Below, piece after piece: positions 42,161-50,830 of a DNA stretch of 64,000 bases. The notes below the pieces were generated by a model that saw only the letters and a list, made by a program, of their open reading frames with translations, searched no databases and was not told where the DNA came from. The stretch's first letter is position 1; each line of letters starts with the position of its first letter. The stretch comes from Occultella kanbiaonis. GTDB taxonomy: Bacteria; Actinomycetota; Actinomycetes; Actinomycetales; Beutenbergiaceae. Location: contig NZ_CP046175.1 of assembly GCF_009708215.1 (NCBI RefSeq), positions 1,736,001-1,800,000 of the forward strand, given 5' to 3'. A program made the translations under genes and the position numbers.

Positions 42161-43045
42161 TTACTTCAGCCCGGTGGTGGCGATGCCGTTGATCAGGTGC
42201 TTCTGGGCGAACAGGAACACGAGGAAGAGCGGCAGGATCGACAGGATCGACATCGCGAACATCGGGCCCCACGAGGAGGCTCCGGTCGAGTCCAGGAAGG
42301 CGTTCAGCGCGATCGGGGCCGTGTAGAGCTCACGGTCGGAGATGTACAGCAGCGGCCCGAGGAAGTCGTTCCAGGTCCAGATGAAGGTGAAGATCGCAGC
42401 CACCGCGAGGGCGGGGCGCATCAGGGGCAGGATGATCCGCCAGAACACGCCGAACGGGCCGCAGCCGTCCACGGTCGCGGCGTCGTCGAGGGTCCTCGGC
42501 AGCCCCCGCATGAACTGGACCATGAGGAAGATGAAGAACGCGTCGACCGCGAGGAACTTCGGCACCACGAGCGGGAAGTACGTGTTCGTCCAGTCGATCG
42601 ACTGGAAGAGGATGTACTGGGGCACGAGGGTCACGTGGAACGGCAGCATCAGCGTGGCGAGCATGGCGGCGAAGAGCGTCTTCTTGAACCGGAAGTCGAG
42701 CCGCGCGAATGCGTAGGCGGCCAGTGAGCAGGACAGGAGGTTTCCGAGCACCGAGATCGCCGCGATGACGAATGAGTTCAGGAAGAACGTCGAGAACGGG
42801 ATGCCGAGCGCGTCCCAGCCCTTCGTGAAGTTCTCCGTCGTGAACGTCGCGGGCAGGAGACCGGGGTCGGAGAAGATGTCCGACTCCGGTTTGAAGGCGC
42901 TCGCCACCATCCACAGGAGCGGGTAGACCATGGCGACGGCGCCGAGCAGGACGACGCCGTGCAGGACGATCCGACGCCACGGGCGACGCTGCGGCCTCGG
43001 GGCCGGGGCGCGCACCACGGCGGGTTGCGTGGTTGTCGAAGTCAT
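42161..43045 (-). CDS. Carbohydrate ABC transporter permease (MalG type)
   Basis: The 294-residue permease has six helices, the EAA loop (LPRTLDDAATVDGCGPFGVFWRIILPLMRPALA) and the typical FTFIWTWNDFLGPLLYISD segment. The ATG at 43045 stands one base after the upstream permease stop, and the product continues with a variable TSTTTQPAVVRAPAPRP lead. Confidence 0.94.
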   Translation of the reverse strand: MTSTTTQPAVVRAPAPRPQRRPWRRIVLHGVVLLGAVAMVYPLLWMVASAFKPESDIFSDPGLLPATFTTENFTKGWDALGIPFSTFFLNSFVIAAISVLGNLLSCSLAAYAFARLDFRFKKTLFAAMLATLMLPFHVTLVPQYILFQSIDWTNTYFPLVVPKFLAVDAFFIFLMVQFMRGLPRTLDDAATVDGCGPFGVFWRIILPLMRPALAVAAIFTFIWTWNDFLGPLLYISDRELYTAPIALNAFLDSTGASSWGPMFAMSILSILPLFLVFLFAQKHLINGIATTGLK

Positions 43046-43046
43046 G

Positions 43047-44009
43047 TCATTCCCCGTCGTAGTGGACCCAGTACCGGGAGGTGAAGAAGGCTGCGCCGGT
43101 GAACAGGCCGATGACGACCAGCAGGAACCACGCCATCGCCGAGGCGTAGCCCATGTCGAAGTCGGTGAACGCCTTCTGGTAGAGGTACAAGGTGTAGAAG
43201 AGCGTGGAGTCGACCGGCCCGCCGGAACCGCCGGAGATGATGTAGGACTGCGTGAATGCCTGGAAGGCATTGATCATCTGCAGCACCAGATTGAAGAAGA
43301 TCACCGGGGTGAGCATCGGCATGGTGATTCGCCGGAACCGCCCCCACGCGTTCGCACCGTCGACGCTGGCCGCGTCGTACAGCTCCTGTGGTACCTGCCT
43401 CAGGCCGGCCAGGAAGATGATCATCGGGGAGCCGAACGTCCAGACATTCAGCACGATCAACGTCCCGAGCGCCCATTCGGGTGTGGCGATCCAGTTCGGC
43501 AGGTCGGTCAGCCCAAGAGCACCGAGCGCCGTGTTGACGAGCCCGGAGCCCCCGAAGATCTGACGCCAGAGCAGCGCGATCGCCACGCTGCTGCCGAGCA
43601 GGGAGGGCAGGTAGTAGACCGAGCGGTAGAAGGCCAGGCCCCGCAGACCCCGGTTCAGCAGGGTCGCGAGCGCGAGTGCGAACGCCAACTGGAGCGGCAC
43701 CGAGACGAGTACGTACTTCAGGGTGACCAGGCACGCGCTGACGAAGCGTGGGTCGTCGGTGAACATCCGGACGTAGTTGTCGAAGCCGACGAACGACAGC
43801 CGGCCGAGCAGGTTGTAGTCGGTGAAGGACAGGTACAGCGACGCGATCATCGGCCCGAGGGTGATCCCGAAGAGCCCGACCAGCCAAGGCAGCAGGAACA
43901 GCCAGGCGGCCCACCTGCGCTTGCGCCGGCGGCGTCCGCGCTCGGGGAGGTCGCCGGTCGGGGGGACGGCGACGGTGGTCCCCGGGGGTGATGCGGTGTT
44001 CACGCTCAT
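43047..44009 (-). CDS. Sugar ABC transporter permease (MalF type)
   Basis: The 320-residue permease has WLFLLPWLVGLFGITLGPMIASLYLSFTDYNLL at the N terminus and an EAA loop (ELYDAASVDGANAWGRFRRITMPMLTPV). The ATG at 44009 has AGGAGGCGTTG directly upstream; a TTG one codon before is less likely. It forms a heterodimer with the following gene. Confidence 0.94.
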   Translation of the reverse strand: MSVNTASPPGTTVAVPPTGDLPERGRRRRKRRWAAWLFLLPWLVGLFGITLGPMIASLYLSFTDYNLLGRLSFVGFDNYVRMFTDDPRFVSACLVTLKYVLVSVPLQLAFALALATLLNRGLRGLAFYRSVYYLPSLLGSSVAIALLWRQIFGGSGLVNTALGALGLTDLPNWIATPEWALGTLIVLNVWTFGSPMIIFLAGLRQVPQELYDAASVDGANAWGRFRRITMPMLTPVIFFNLVLQMINAFQAFTQSYIISGGSGGPVDSTLFYTLYLYQKAFTDFDMGYASAMAWFLLVVIGLFTGAAFFTSRYWVHYDGE

Positions 44010-44045
44010 CAACGCCTCCTTTGGCGTAGCGGTGCGGGCCTTGAG

Positions 44046-44996
44046 TCAGTACCCGGCGGCCTTGTCGACGACGTTCGCCAGCGGGGCACCGTCCAGGAAG
44101 CGCTCGAGATTGCCGAGGAAGATGTCCCCGCCGCGTGCGGCGGTGGCCCCGGTGGTCGCCCCGTTGTGCGGGGTCACGACGACGTTCGGCAGGTCCCAGA
44201 ACGGACTCTCCGGCGGGAGTGGCTCGGTCCCGTGTGCGTCCAGGCCGGCCCCGGCGATCCACCCCTCCCGCAATCCCCTCAGGAGTGCCGTGTCGTCGGC
44301 GATCCCGCCCCGGGAGATGCAGATGAAGTAGGCGTGAGCGGGCATCGCCCGGAACGCGGCCTCGTCGAACAGACCCCTGGTGTCGGCCGTCAGTGGCACC
44401 GTGACCACCACGAAGTCGGCCCGGGCCAGTACCTCGCGGAGCCGTTCCGGTGCGAACAGCTCGTCCACGCCGGGCACGGGGCGGTCGACCCTGCGGCGGA
44501 CGCCGAGCACGTGCATGTGGAATGCCTTCGCCTTCGCGGCGAGGTCCGCGCCCGCGTTGCCGAGCCCGACGATCGCGACCGTGCGGCCGTTGAGCTCACC
44601 GTGGGTGAACCGGTCCCAGCGGTGCTCGGCCTGGGCACGCTGCCAGCGCGGCACATCCCGGCTGAGCATCAGCATCAGCAGCATGGAGTGCTCGGCGAGC
44701 GGGATCCCACCGTTCCCGGTCGAGCTCGTCAGGGTCACCTCGCTGGCGAGCATCTCCTCCGACAGGTCGGCGTTCGCTCCCGCGGCCCAGCTGTGCACCC
44801 AGCGGGTGTTCGCCGCGGCCGTCAGCTGGCCCGGTCGCAGCGTGCCCGCGATCGCGGTGGCACGTGCGAGGGTGTCTGGGCCCGCGTCGGCGGCACTCGA
44901 CACGATCTCCAGGACGCCGCGGCCCGCCAACAGGGCCTCGGCGCGGCTGCGTACCTGGTCATCGAGTGATCCGAAGGCGACGATGTGCTCGGTCAA
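44046..44996 (-). CDS. D-2-hydroxyacid dehydrogenase
   Basis: The 316-residue enzyme interconverts 2-hydroxyacids and 2-ketoacids with NAD(P)H. It has the nucleotide motif VAIVGLGNAGADLAAKAKAFHMHVLGVRR, catalytic Arg in FICISRGGIADDTALLRGL, Glu in the GTEPLPPESPFW segment and His in VVTPHNGATTG, all typical. The rare TTG start overlaps the glycosidase stop (TTGA) and is preceded by AAGGAGA. In this operon it may oxidise or reduce a sugar-acid product of the imported glycoside, which is inference. Confidence 0.92.
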   Translation of the reverse strand: MTEHIVAFGSLDDQVRSRAEALLAGRGVLEIVSSAADAGPDTLARATAIAGTLRPGQLTAAANTRWVHSWAAGANADLSEEMLASEVTLTSSTGNGGIPLAEHSMLLMLMLSRDVPRWQRAQAEHRWDRFTHGELNGRTVAIVGLGNAGADLAAKAKAFHMHVLGVRRRVDRPVPGVDELFAPERLREVLARADFVVVTVPLTADTRGLFDEAAFRAMPAHAYFICISRGGIADDTALLRGLREGWIAGAGLDAHGTEPLPPESPFWDLPNVVVTPHNGATTGATAARGGDIFLGNLERFLDGAPLANVVDKAAGY

Positions 44997-47074
44997 CTGT
45001 TCTCCTTGGTTGTGATCGTGATGACGTCGAACGTCTCGATGGCCGGCAGCAGCAGCTCGCCGGCGGGTGTCACGGGCACGTCCTGACCGGCGACGAGGGC
45101 CGTCGCCGCGGCGATGTGCAAGCCGCGCGGTGGCGTGATCCGAACGCCCGTGATCGGGATCGGCGGTCCGTAGGACCGTCGGCGCAGCCCGCTGTGGTTG
45201 ACCAGGTGCACGACGACGCGCCCGTCCGCCGCGCGGTGCACGGTGTGTTCGAGCTGCTCTGGTGCCCAGAGGCGCAGGCAGCCCCAGGGATCGCCGTCGG
45301 GCCCGGTCCGAGCGCCCGGCACGCTGCTCAGCAGCACGTCGCGGATCTCGCGGGTGCCGAGCCTGTCGTAGGTGCGGCCGGCGGTCCAGGGCAGGTAGGC
45401 GGCGGAGCCGGCCCCGTAGGAGCGGCTCGCGAGGCCCGGTTGGTCGGTGGTCCGCTGGCCGTGGGCCAGCTCCGGTGGCCCGTACGGGGCCGGGCCGATG
45501 ATGGTGAGCCAGCGGTCGATGTCCGAGTGCCAGGCCATGCTGCGCCGGGCGCCGAGGATGGGGACGGTGGGAGCCGTGTAGACGCCACTGTCGGCGGTGG
45601 ACTCCAGCCCCGCGCTGACATAGGTGCCCTTCAGCGACTCGACGTCGCCGACGACGGCGAGCTCCGCCGTCGCCGGCATCGACTCCAGCTGCACCCGGCC
45701 GCCGCTCAGGCCGCTCGAGCCGGTGGCGACGAGCGTGCCGCCGGCCTGGACGAATGCGTCCAGGAGCTCGGCGACGCCGGGAGGCAGCGGCCCGACGTCG
45801 GGGAGCACGAGCACGCCGAACCGAGCCAGCGAACCGTCCACGGCGAGCCGCGCGACCTCCTCCAGGGCAAGCACGTCGGCGGCCAGATGGACCTCGGCGA
45901 GGGCGTCGAACCAACCGTGGAACTCCTCCGTCGCCCCGGCGGCATCGGCGGGTTCCCTGCCTGCGGCCGGCGGTCGGATCAGGGCGAGCGGCGCGATCGG
46001 ACGGATGCCGGCATAGAGGTCCTGGTGATCACGGTGGAAGCGGGTGATCGCCCGGGCCGCGGGGAGCCCGGCGTAGGGGATGTCCCCGGGCACGCCCATG
46101 ATGTAGGTCGACGGTGTTCCGCCGCGCGCGATCGTCTGGGCGAAGTAGGTGGCGAAGTGATGGGGTTCCTCGGCGGCCATGCGGTAGGGCATGTCCACGA
46201 ACGCGACCGAGTTCACCAGGACCGGGGTGTGCTCGTGGGCGGTGCGGGAGGCGCTCACCGCGGCTGAGGTCGCGTACGGCCAGAGCGGACGTCCGATGGC
46301 GTTGTTCGCCTCGTGGAAGACGATGTCGCTGGAGTCACCGAGGATCAGTGCGGCCTCCGGCCGGCGGGACTTGATGTGATCACGGATCCGCTCGGTCAGG
46401 GTGGCGACCGTCTCCCGGGCGTAGGCACGCCAGCGCCCGTACTCGGCGTCGTCCGGACCCGCCGGCAACCGCGCACCACCGGCGAAGGCCGCGAACCCCG
46501 CCACGCACGCGTCGCAGTGACAGACACCGTGGTAGGTGCCCGCGTAGTCCACCTCGTTGAAGCCGAACCAGTTGCAGAAGAAGCCATCGACGTCGTAGCG
46601 GCCGAGCACCTCGTCCAGGACGTCGAGGGTTCGCTCCTGGTAGTAGCCGGCACTCGGGCACGTGCTCACCAGACCCTGGTAGATCTGGCGCCCACCGTCC
46701 GCGCTCCGGAAGCACCACTGCGGGAAGCGGTCGGCGATCCGGGGAGCGATCTTGGAGAAGTCCATCCGCGCCATGAGTCGGATCCCACGGTCCTTGGCGG
46801 CCCGGCGGCAGTCGCCGAACAGGTCGCCGCCGGGCCGCCGGGCCAGCAGCGGGTTGCGCGTCTGGAAGTCGAGATCGGTGGGATAGAAGGACAGGATGCC
46901 GCCGGCGTTGACGAGCCAGGTGTCGGCGCCGTGGTCCTCGATGGCGTCGAGGACGGCCTTCACGTCGAAGGTGACATCGGTCTCGCGCAGGTTGGTCTGG
47001 AACATCCGGAACGGTGCGTGCCACCAGCGGGTGGTCGGCTCCTGGTGCTGCTCCAGCGTGGACGTGGTCGTCAC
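44993..47074 (-). CDS. GHL6/GH42-like glycosidase with beta-galactosidase-trimerisation-type domain
   Basis: The 693-residue protein opens with WWHAPFRMFQTNLRETDVTFDVKAVLDAIEDHGADTWLVNAGGILSFYPTDLDFQ, the start characteristic of hypothetical glycosyl hydrolase 6 (GHL6). Barrel strands with DGFFCNWFGFNEVDYAGTYHGVCHCDAC and ILGDSSDIVFHEANNAIGRPLWPY follow. A Rossmann-like trimerisation domain (FGVLVLPDVGPLPPGVAELLDAFVQAGGTLVATG, about 385-450) and a C-terminal beta domain (VVVHLVNHSGL) complete it. It has no signal peptide, so it acts on imported sugar. The GTG start has AGGGAG seven bases upstream; an in-frame ATG at 47164 lies beyond the operator and is rejected. It heads the LacI-linked operon. 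Confidence 0.85.
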   Translation of the reverse strand: MTTTSTLEQHQEPTTRWWHAPFRMFQTNLRETDVTFDVKAVLDAIEDHGADTWLVNAGGILSFYPTDLDFQTRNPLLARRPGGDLFGDCRRAAKDRGIRLMARMDFSKIAPRIADRFPQWCFRSADGGRQIYQGLVSTCPSAGYYQERTLDVLDEVLGRYDVDGFFCNWFGFNEVDYAGTYHGVCHCDACVAGFAAFAGGARLPAGPDDAEYGRWRAYARETVATLTERIRDHIKSRRPEAALILGDSSDIVFHEANNAIGRPLWPYATSAAVSASRTAHEHTPVLVNSVAFVDMPYRMAAEEPHHFATYFAQTIARGGTPSTYIMGVPGDIPYAGLPAARAITRFHRDHQDLYAGIRPIAPLALIRPPAAGREPADAAGATEEFHGWFDALAEVHLAADVLALEEVARLAVDGSLARFGVLVLPDVGPLPPGVAELLDAFVQAGGTLVATGSSGLSGGRVQLESMPATAELAVVGDVESLKGTYVSAGLESTADSGVYTAPTVPILGARRSMAWHSDIDRWLTIIGPAPYGPPELAHGQRTTDQPGLASRSYGAGSAAYLPWTAGRTYDRLGTREIRDVLLSSVPGARTGPDGDPWGCLRLWAPEQLEHTVHRAADGRVVVHLVNHSGLRRRSYGPPIPITGVRITPPRGLHIAAATALVAGQDVPVTPAGELLLPAIETFDVITITTKENS

Positions 47075-47122
47075 TGACCGGCTCCCTGTAGATCGTGGCG
47101 CCCTGGTCGGGCACGCACCGAA

Positions 47123-47138
47123 ACTAGATCGATCTAGT
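47123..47138 (-). promoter_or_regulatory. LacI operator O1 (perfect palindrome)
   Basis: ACTAGATCGATCTAGT is a perfect 16-bp palindrome 49 bases upstream of the glycosidase GTG, with the central CG typical of LacI-family operators. Confidence 0.7.
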
Positions 47139-47189
47139 AGGGATGTCAACCCCATGCATCGCACGGAGAAGGTGAATTGGCTGCCGGGT

Positions 47190-47205
47190 ACTAGATCAAT
47201 CTAGT
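47190..47205 (-). promoter_or_regulatory. LacI operator O2
   Basis: ACTAGATCAATCTAGT differs from O1 only in the central dinucleotide (CA for CG). The centre-to-centre distance is 67 bp, suitable for looping by a LacI tetramer or two dimers. The remaining gap up to 47311 shows only GC-rich sequence. Confidence 0.65.
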
Positions 47206-47311
47206 TTCCACGCGACGAGAACTCGCCGGATCGGCGCGGACCAGTGGCCCGCTGCACCACGGCGCCGCGGGCGTGACCGGGGCGCCCCATGCGGGAGCGC
47301 GCGGACCCGGC

Positions 47312-48193
47312 CTATTCGCTCGGGATCTCCGGGATCCGGAGCATGCCCTCCTGGGCGATCGTCGCGACCAGCAGGCCGGACCGGTCGAAGACCTTCGCGA
47401 CACCGAGGCCACGCCCACCGCTGGCGGACGGCGAGGACTGCGCGTACAGCAACCAGTCGTCCAGGTCGACGTCGCGGTGCCACCACATGGCGTGGTCGAG
47501 ACTCGCCACGCTCGCGCCCCTGGTCCGCCAGCTGAGGCCGTGGCGACGCATGATCGGCTCGAGCATCACCTGGTCGCACGCGTAGGCGAGCATCGCGCGC
47601 TGCTGCAGCTGGCTGCCGGGCACCTCGGCCCGTGCGCGCATCCACAGGTACTGGGTGTCGGTCTGCTCCGCGGCCGGCTTCGTGAACAGGGCGCCGTCGA
47701 CGTGCCTCATGTCGAAGGCGCCGTTGCGATAGAAGAACGCCGCGATCGGGTGGTCGAGCGCGTTGAAGAACTCGACGGAACTGGCCAGCTCCTCCGGCTG
47801 CGGCACCTGCGGCATGGTCTCGGCGTGGTCGAGGCCCTGCTGGGGTTCCTGGAAGGAGGTGATCATGGACAGGATCGGCTTGCCGAACTGGATGGCGTGG
47901 GTACGCCGGGCACTGAACGACCGGCCGTCGCGCATCCGCTCGATCGAGAACGTGATCGGCTCGTCGAGGTCGCCCGGGCGGAGGAAGTAGCCGTGCACCG
48001 AGTGCGGGAGCCGGTCGGGCGCCACGGTCCGCCCGGCGGCGAGCAGTGCCTGGGCGAGCACCTGGCCGCCGTAGACCCGTCCGTGGATCTGCGGCAGGGA
48101 CCGGCCCGTGAACGTGTCCTCGTCGACCTGGTCCAGCTCCAGTGCGGACAGCACGGCCTCGAGTGGACGGGCCGGCTCCACCTCCTCGGTCAC
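47312..48193 (-). CDS. tesB: Acyl-CoA thioesterase II
   Basis: The 293-residue protein has the double-hotdog layout: [74 protein letters not shown] in the first half; [86 protein letters not shown] in the second. The catalytic Asp in the SLDHAMWWH segment is present. It hydrolyses medium and long-chain acyl-CoA. The GTG start overlaps the haemoglobin stop, so the two form an operon. Confidence 0.95.
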   Translation of the reverse strand: MTEEVEPARPLEAVLSALELDQVDEDTFTGRSLPQIHGRVYGGQVLAQALLAAGRTVAPDRLPHSVHGYFLRPGDLDEPITFSIERMRDGRSFSARRTHAIQFGKPILSMITSFQEPQQGLDHAETMPQVPQPEELASSVEFFNALDHPIAAFFYRNGAFDMRHVDGALFTKPAAEQTDTQYLWMRARAEVPGSQLQQRAMLAYACDQVMLEPIMRRHGLSWRTRGASVASLDHAMWWHRDVDLDDWLLYAQSSPSASGGRGLGVAKVFDRSGLLVATIAQEGMLRIPEIPSE

Positions 48194-48672
48194 TGCGGCC
48201 CCCCGGGCTCTGCGGTGTTCACCAGGGAGAAGGCCGCGCGCTCAAGATAGTCGAGCAGGGTGGCCTCGTGCAGCGGGGCCAGACCGGCCTCCTTGACCGC
48301 GACGGTCATGAGCTTCAGCCACCGGTCGCGGGCCGTGGGGGTCACCGGGTAGGGCGCGTGCCGCATCCGTAGCCGCGGGTGCCCGCGGGTGTCCGAGTAC
48401 GTGGTCGGGCCACCCCAGTACTGCTCGAGGAACATCCGCAGCCGGTCCTCCGCGGGGCCGAGGTCCTCGGGCTCGGGGTACATCGGGAACATGATGTCGT
48501 CCACTGCGACCTGCTCGTAGAAGCGGTGCACGATGCGGCGGAACGTGGGCTCGCCGCCGATCGCCTCGTAGAAGGAGTCCGGCCGGCGGGCCGGCGGCGC
48601 GTCGGCGCCGCGCAGACCGAGGCTGCGGCGTCCGGCCGGCTGGGGCGAGGCGGGGGAGGAGGCGGTACTCAC
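48190..48672 (-). CDS. Group II truncated haemoglobin (TrHbO type)
   Basis: The 160-residue protein has a roughly 30-residue Pro/Ser/Ala leader and then the truncated globin fold: [36 protein letters not shown] (B10 Tyr52 in RFYEQV), [30 protein letters not shown] with proximal His105, and [16 protein letters not shown] with the G8 Trp. This is the standard actinobacterial TrHbO, which binds O2 or NO. The TAGGCT promoter box is six bases upstream of the GTG. It overlaps tesB by GTGA. Confidence 0.93.
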   Translation of the reverse strand: MSTASSPASPQPAGRRSLGLRGADAPPARRPDSFYEAIGGEPTFRRIVHRFYEQVAVDDIMFPMYPEPEDLGPAEDRLRMFLEQYWGGPTTYSDTRGHPRLRMRHAPYPVTPTARDRWLKLMTVAVKEAGLAPLHEATLLDYLERAAFSLVNTAEPGGPQ

Positions 48673-48678
48673 CCGGTC

Positions 48679-48684
48679 AGCCTA
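48679..48684 (-). promoter_or_regulatory. Leaderless-type -10 of the haemoglobin gene
   Basis: Minus-strand TAGGCT, spacer GACCGG of six bases, then GTG at 48672, the same arrangement as orn. Confidence 0.5.
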
Positions 48685-48708
48685 ATGCTCGCGGGCTCGC
48701 CGGCCCGC

Positions 48709-48725
48709 TCGGGCAGCCTGCCCGA
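48709..48725 (-). terminator. Short palindrome after ptsI
   Basis: TCGGGCAG-C-CTGCCCGA is a 17-bp odd palindrome 20 bases beyond the ptsI stop. It could terminate ptsI before the haemoglobin promoter; a one-base loop makes it a weak hairpin. Confidence 0.3.
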
Positions 48726-48744
48726 CGGCGGTGGGTGGCAGCCG

Positions 48745-50448
48745 TCACAGGCCCAGTTCGGCGAGGGCCGGCAGGGCGTCGCGGGCGGTCAGGCGGGCCG
48801 CGTCGGCGTCGTCGGTGCCGAGGGCGAGGGTGGCTGCGCGGCGGCACTGCTCGAGGGACGTCGCGGCGAGGACGGCGGCGACGTCACCGAGGGCTCGTGG
48901 GGTCATCGACAGGCTGGTCACGCCCATGCCGACCAGCACGGCGGCCAGGGCGGGGTCGGCCGCGGCCTCGCCGCAGACCCCGACGGGCCGCGACTGGGCC
49001 TGCCCACCCTCGCAGGTGGTTCTGATCAGCGACAGCACGGCCGGGTCCCACGGGGTCGACAACGGCGCCAGGGCACCGAGCAACCGGTCGGCGGCCAGGG
49101 TGTACTGCGTGAGGTCGTTGGTGCCGATGGACGCGAACGCGGCTCGGGCCAGGATCGGGCCGGCCAGCAGCGCGGCGCTGGGCACCTCGACCATCACCCC
49201 GGCGGTCTCGAGGCCGTGCCGGGCGCACGCGGCGACGAACTCCTCGGCCTCGCCGACCCGGGACACCATCGGAGCCATCACCCACACCTGGGCGGAGTGC
49301 GCAGCCGCGGCCGTCGCGATCGCGGCGAGCTGGTTCTCCAGCACGTCCGGATTCTTCCAGGAGGTGCGGAACCCGCGGACCCCGAGCGCCGGGTTCGTCT
49401 CGTCCGTGGGGTTCAGGAACGGCATCGGCTTGTCCGCACCGGCGTCGAGCGTGCGCACCACCACCTTCTTGCCGGCGAACGCGGCAAGCACGGTGCCGTA
49501 GGCCTCGACCTGCTCGTCGATGCTCGGCTCCGTGTCCCGGTCCAGGAAACAGAACTCCGTGCGGAACAGTCCGACACCCTCGGCGCCCGCCGCCGCCGCG
49601 GGCTCGGCCTGAGCCACCTCGCCCACGTTCGCGAGCAGTTCCACGCGGTGCCCGTCGCTGGTGGCACCCCGCCCGGAGAAGGTGCGGGCCTCGTGCTGCT
49701 CACTCGCCTGGGCGACCTCCTCGGAGGTGGGCGCGAGGACAACGGCGCCCGATCCGCCGTCGACCACGATCACGGCACCCTCGACGATCTGCGCGGCGGC
49801 CTCCCCGAGACCGACGACGGCCGGGATGCCGAGTGCCCGGGCGAGGATCGCGGTGTGGGAGGTGGGCCCGCCCTCGGCGGTGATCAGGCCGCGGACCACG
49901 GCGGGGTCGAGTTGCGCGGTATCGGCGGGCGCGAGGTCCTGCGCCACCAGGATGAACGGCTCGGTGCGGGCCGGCACCCCCGGCGTCGGGACCCCGGTGA
50001 GCCGGGCGACGATCCGGTCCCTCACGTCGTGGACGTCCCGGACCCGTTCCGCGAAGTACCCGCCGAGCTCCTCGAACTGGGCAGCGACGGCGGCGGCCGC
50101 CTCCCACAGTGCTCGCTCGGGGCTGACCCGCTCGGTCGTGATGCGCTGCCGGGCGTCCTTGATCAGCGTGGGGTCGGTGGCGATCTGGGCGGTCGTCTCC
50201 AGCACCTCCTTGGCGGTGCCGGTCACGGTCTCCGCCCGGGCCCTGAGCTCGATGGCGACGGCGTCCGCGGCGGTCGTGAGGGCCGCCTCCGACTCCTCGG
50301 GGGCGGCCGGGGAGCGCCGCAACGGCGGTTCCGGCACCCCGGCGGCGAGGCGAACAGTGGGCCCGGCGGCCCGTCCGGGGGAGACCCCGACGCCCTGGAG
50401 CGTGCTGCCCCCGGCGGCCTCGGCGCTGTCCATCTCGACGTTACTCAC
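48745..50448 (-). CDS. ptsI: PTS enzyme I (phosphoenolpyruvate-protein phosphotransferase)
   Basis: The 567-residue enzyme takes phosphate from PEP and passes it to HPr. It has the N-terminal phospho-His domain with TAEGGPTSHTAILARALGIPAVVG (His198), the linker FSGRGATSDGHRVELLANVG, and a TIM-barrel PEP domain with GVGLFRTEFCFLDRDTEPS, VRTLDAGADKPMPFLN and SIGTNDLTQYTLAADR. The catalytic Cys stands in GVCGEAAADP. Length matches the family. The gene is divergent from the PTS EIIB gene. No HPr gene is in the window. Confidence 0.97.
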   Translation of the reverse strand: MSNVEMDSAEAAGGSTLQGVGVSPGRAAGPTVRLAAGVPEPPLRRSPAAPEESEAALTTAADAVAIELRARAETVTGTAKEVLETTAQIATDPTLIKDARQRITTERVSPERALWEAAAAVAAQFEELGGYFAERVRDVHDVRDRIVARLTGVPTPGVPARTEPFILVAQDLAPADTAQLDPAVVRGLITAEGGPTSHTAILARALGIPAVVGLGEAAAQIVEGAVIVVDGGSGAVVLAPTSEEVAQASEQHEARTFSGRGATSDGHRVELLANVGEVAQAEPAAAAGAEGVGLFRTEFCFLDRDTEPSIDEQVEAYGTVLAAFAGKKVVVRTLDAGADKPMPFLNPTDETNPALGVRGFRTSWKNPDVLENQLAAIATAAAAHSAQVWVMAPMVSRVGEAEEFVAACARHGLETAGVMVEVPSAALLAGPILARAAFASIGTNDLTQYTLAADRLLGALAPLSTPWDPAVLSLIRTTCEGGQAQSRPVGVCGEAAADPALAAVLVGMGVTSLSMTPRALGDVAAVLAATSLEQCRRAATLALGTDDADAARLTARDALPALAELGL

Positions 50449-50561
50449 GGTGGTCCGCCTTCCGTCGCACGGGGTTCGTCATATTGTGGCCAGCGCGCTG
50501 GGGGGCGGGCACCGGTTGTAGAGTGTCATTCATCACAGGACGATGCTTGTTGGGAGAAGAA

Positions 50562-50801
50562 GTGAGCAAGGCCGAGGACATTCTCGCCGCACTGGGAGGC
50601 GACGCGAACGTTGTCGACCTGGAGCCGTGCATCACCAGACTCCGGGTCGAGGTGAATGACCCGGCGCTCGTGAACGAGGAGGACCTGCGCACCCACGGTG
50701 CGTTCGGTGTGGTCCGTTCCGGCCGCGTCGTGCAGGTGGTCGTCGGCCCGGAGGCGGACGACCTCGCTGCCGACATCGAAGGGCTTCGCCCCGGCAGCTG
50801 A
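50562..50801 (+). CDS. PTS EIIB subunit (glucose/N-acetylglucosamine family), free-standing
   Basis: The 79-residue protein is only the EIIB domain: AEDILAALGGDANVVDLEPCITRLRVEVNDPALVNEEDLRTHGAFGVVRSGRVVQVVVGPEADDLAADI. Cys23 in DLEPCITRLR is the phosphorylation site and the sequence belongs to the glucose superfamily. No EIIC is fused or adjacent. The GTG at 50562 has GGGAGAAG upstream. The 113-bp gap to ptsI on the other strand holds both promoters, including a possible TAGAGT -10. Confidence 0.93.
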   Translation: MSKAEDILAALGGDANVVDLEPCITRLRVEVNDPALVNEEDLRTHGAFGVVRSGRVVQVVVGPEADDLAADIEGLRPGS

Positions 50802-50830
50802 GGCCCACGCCCCGGCCCGGCGAAGGCGCC

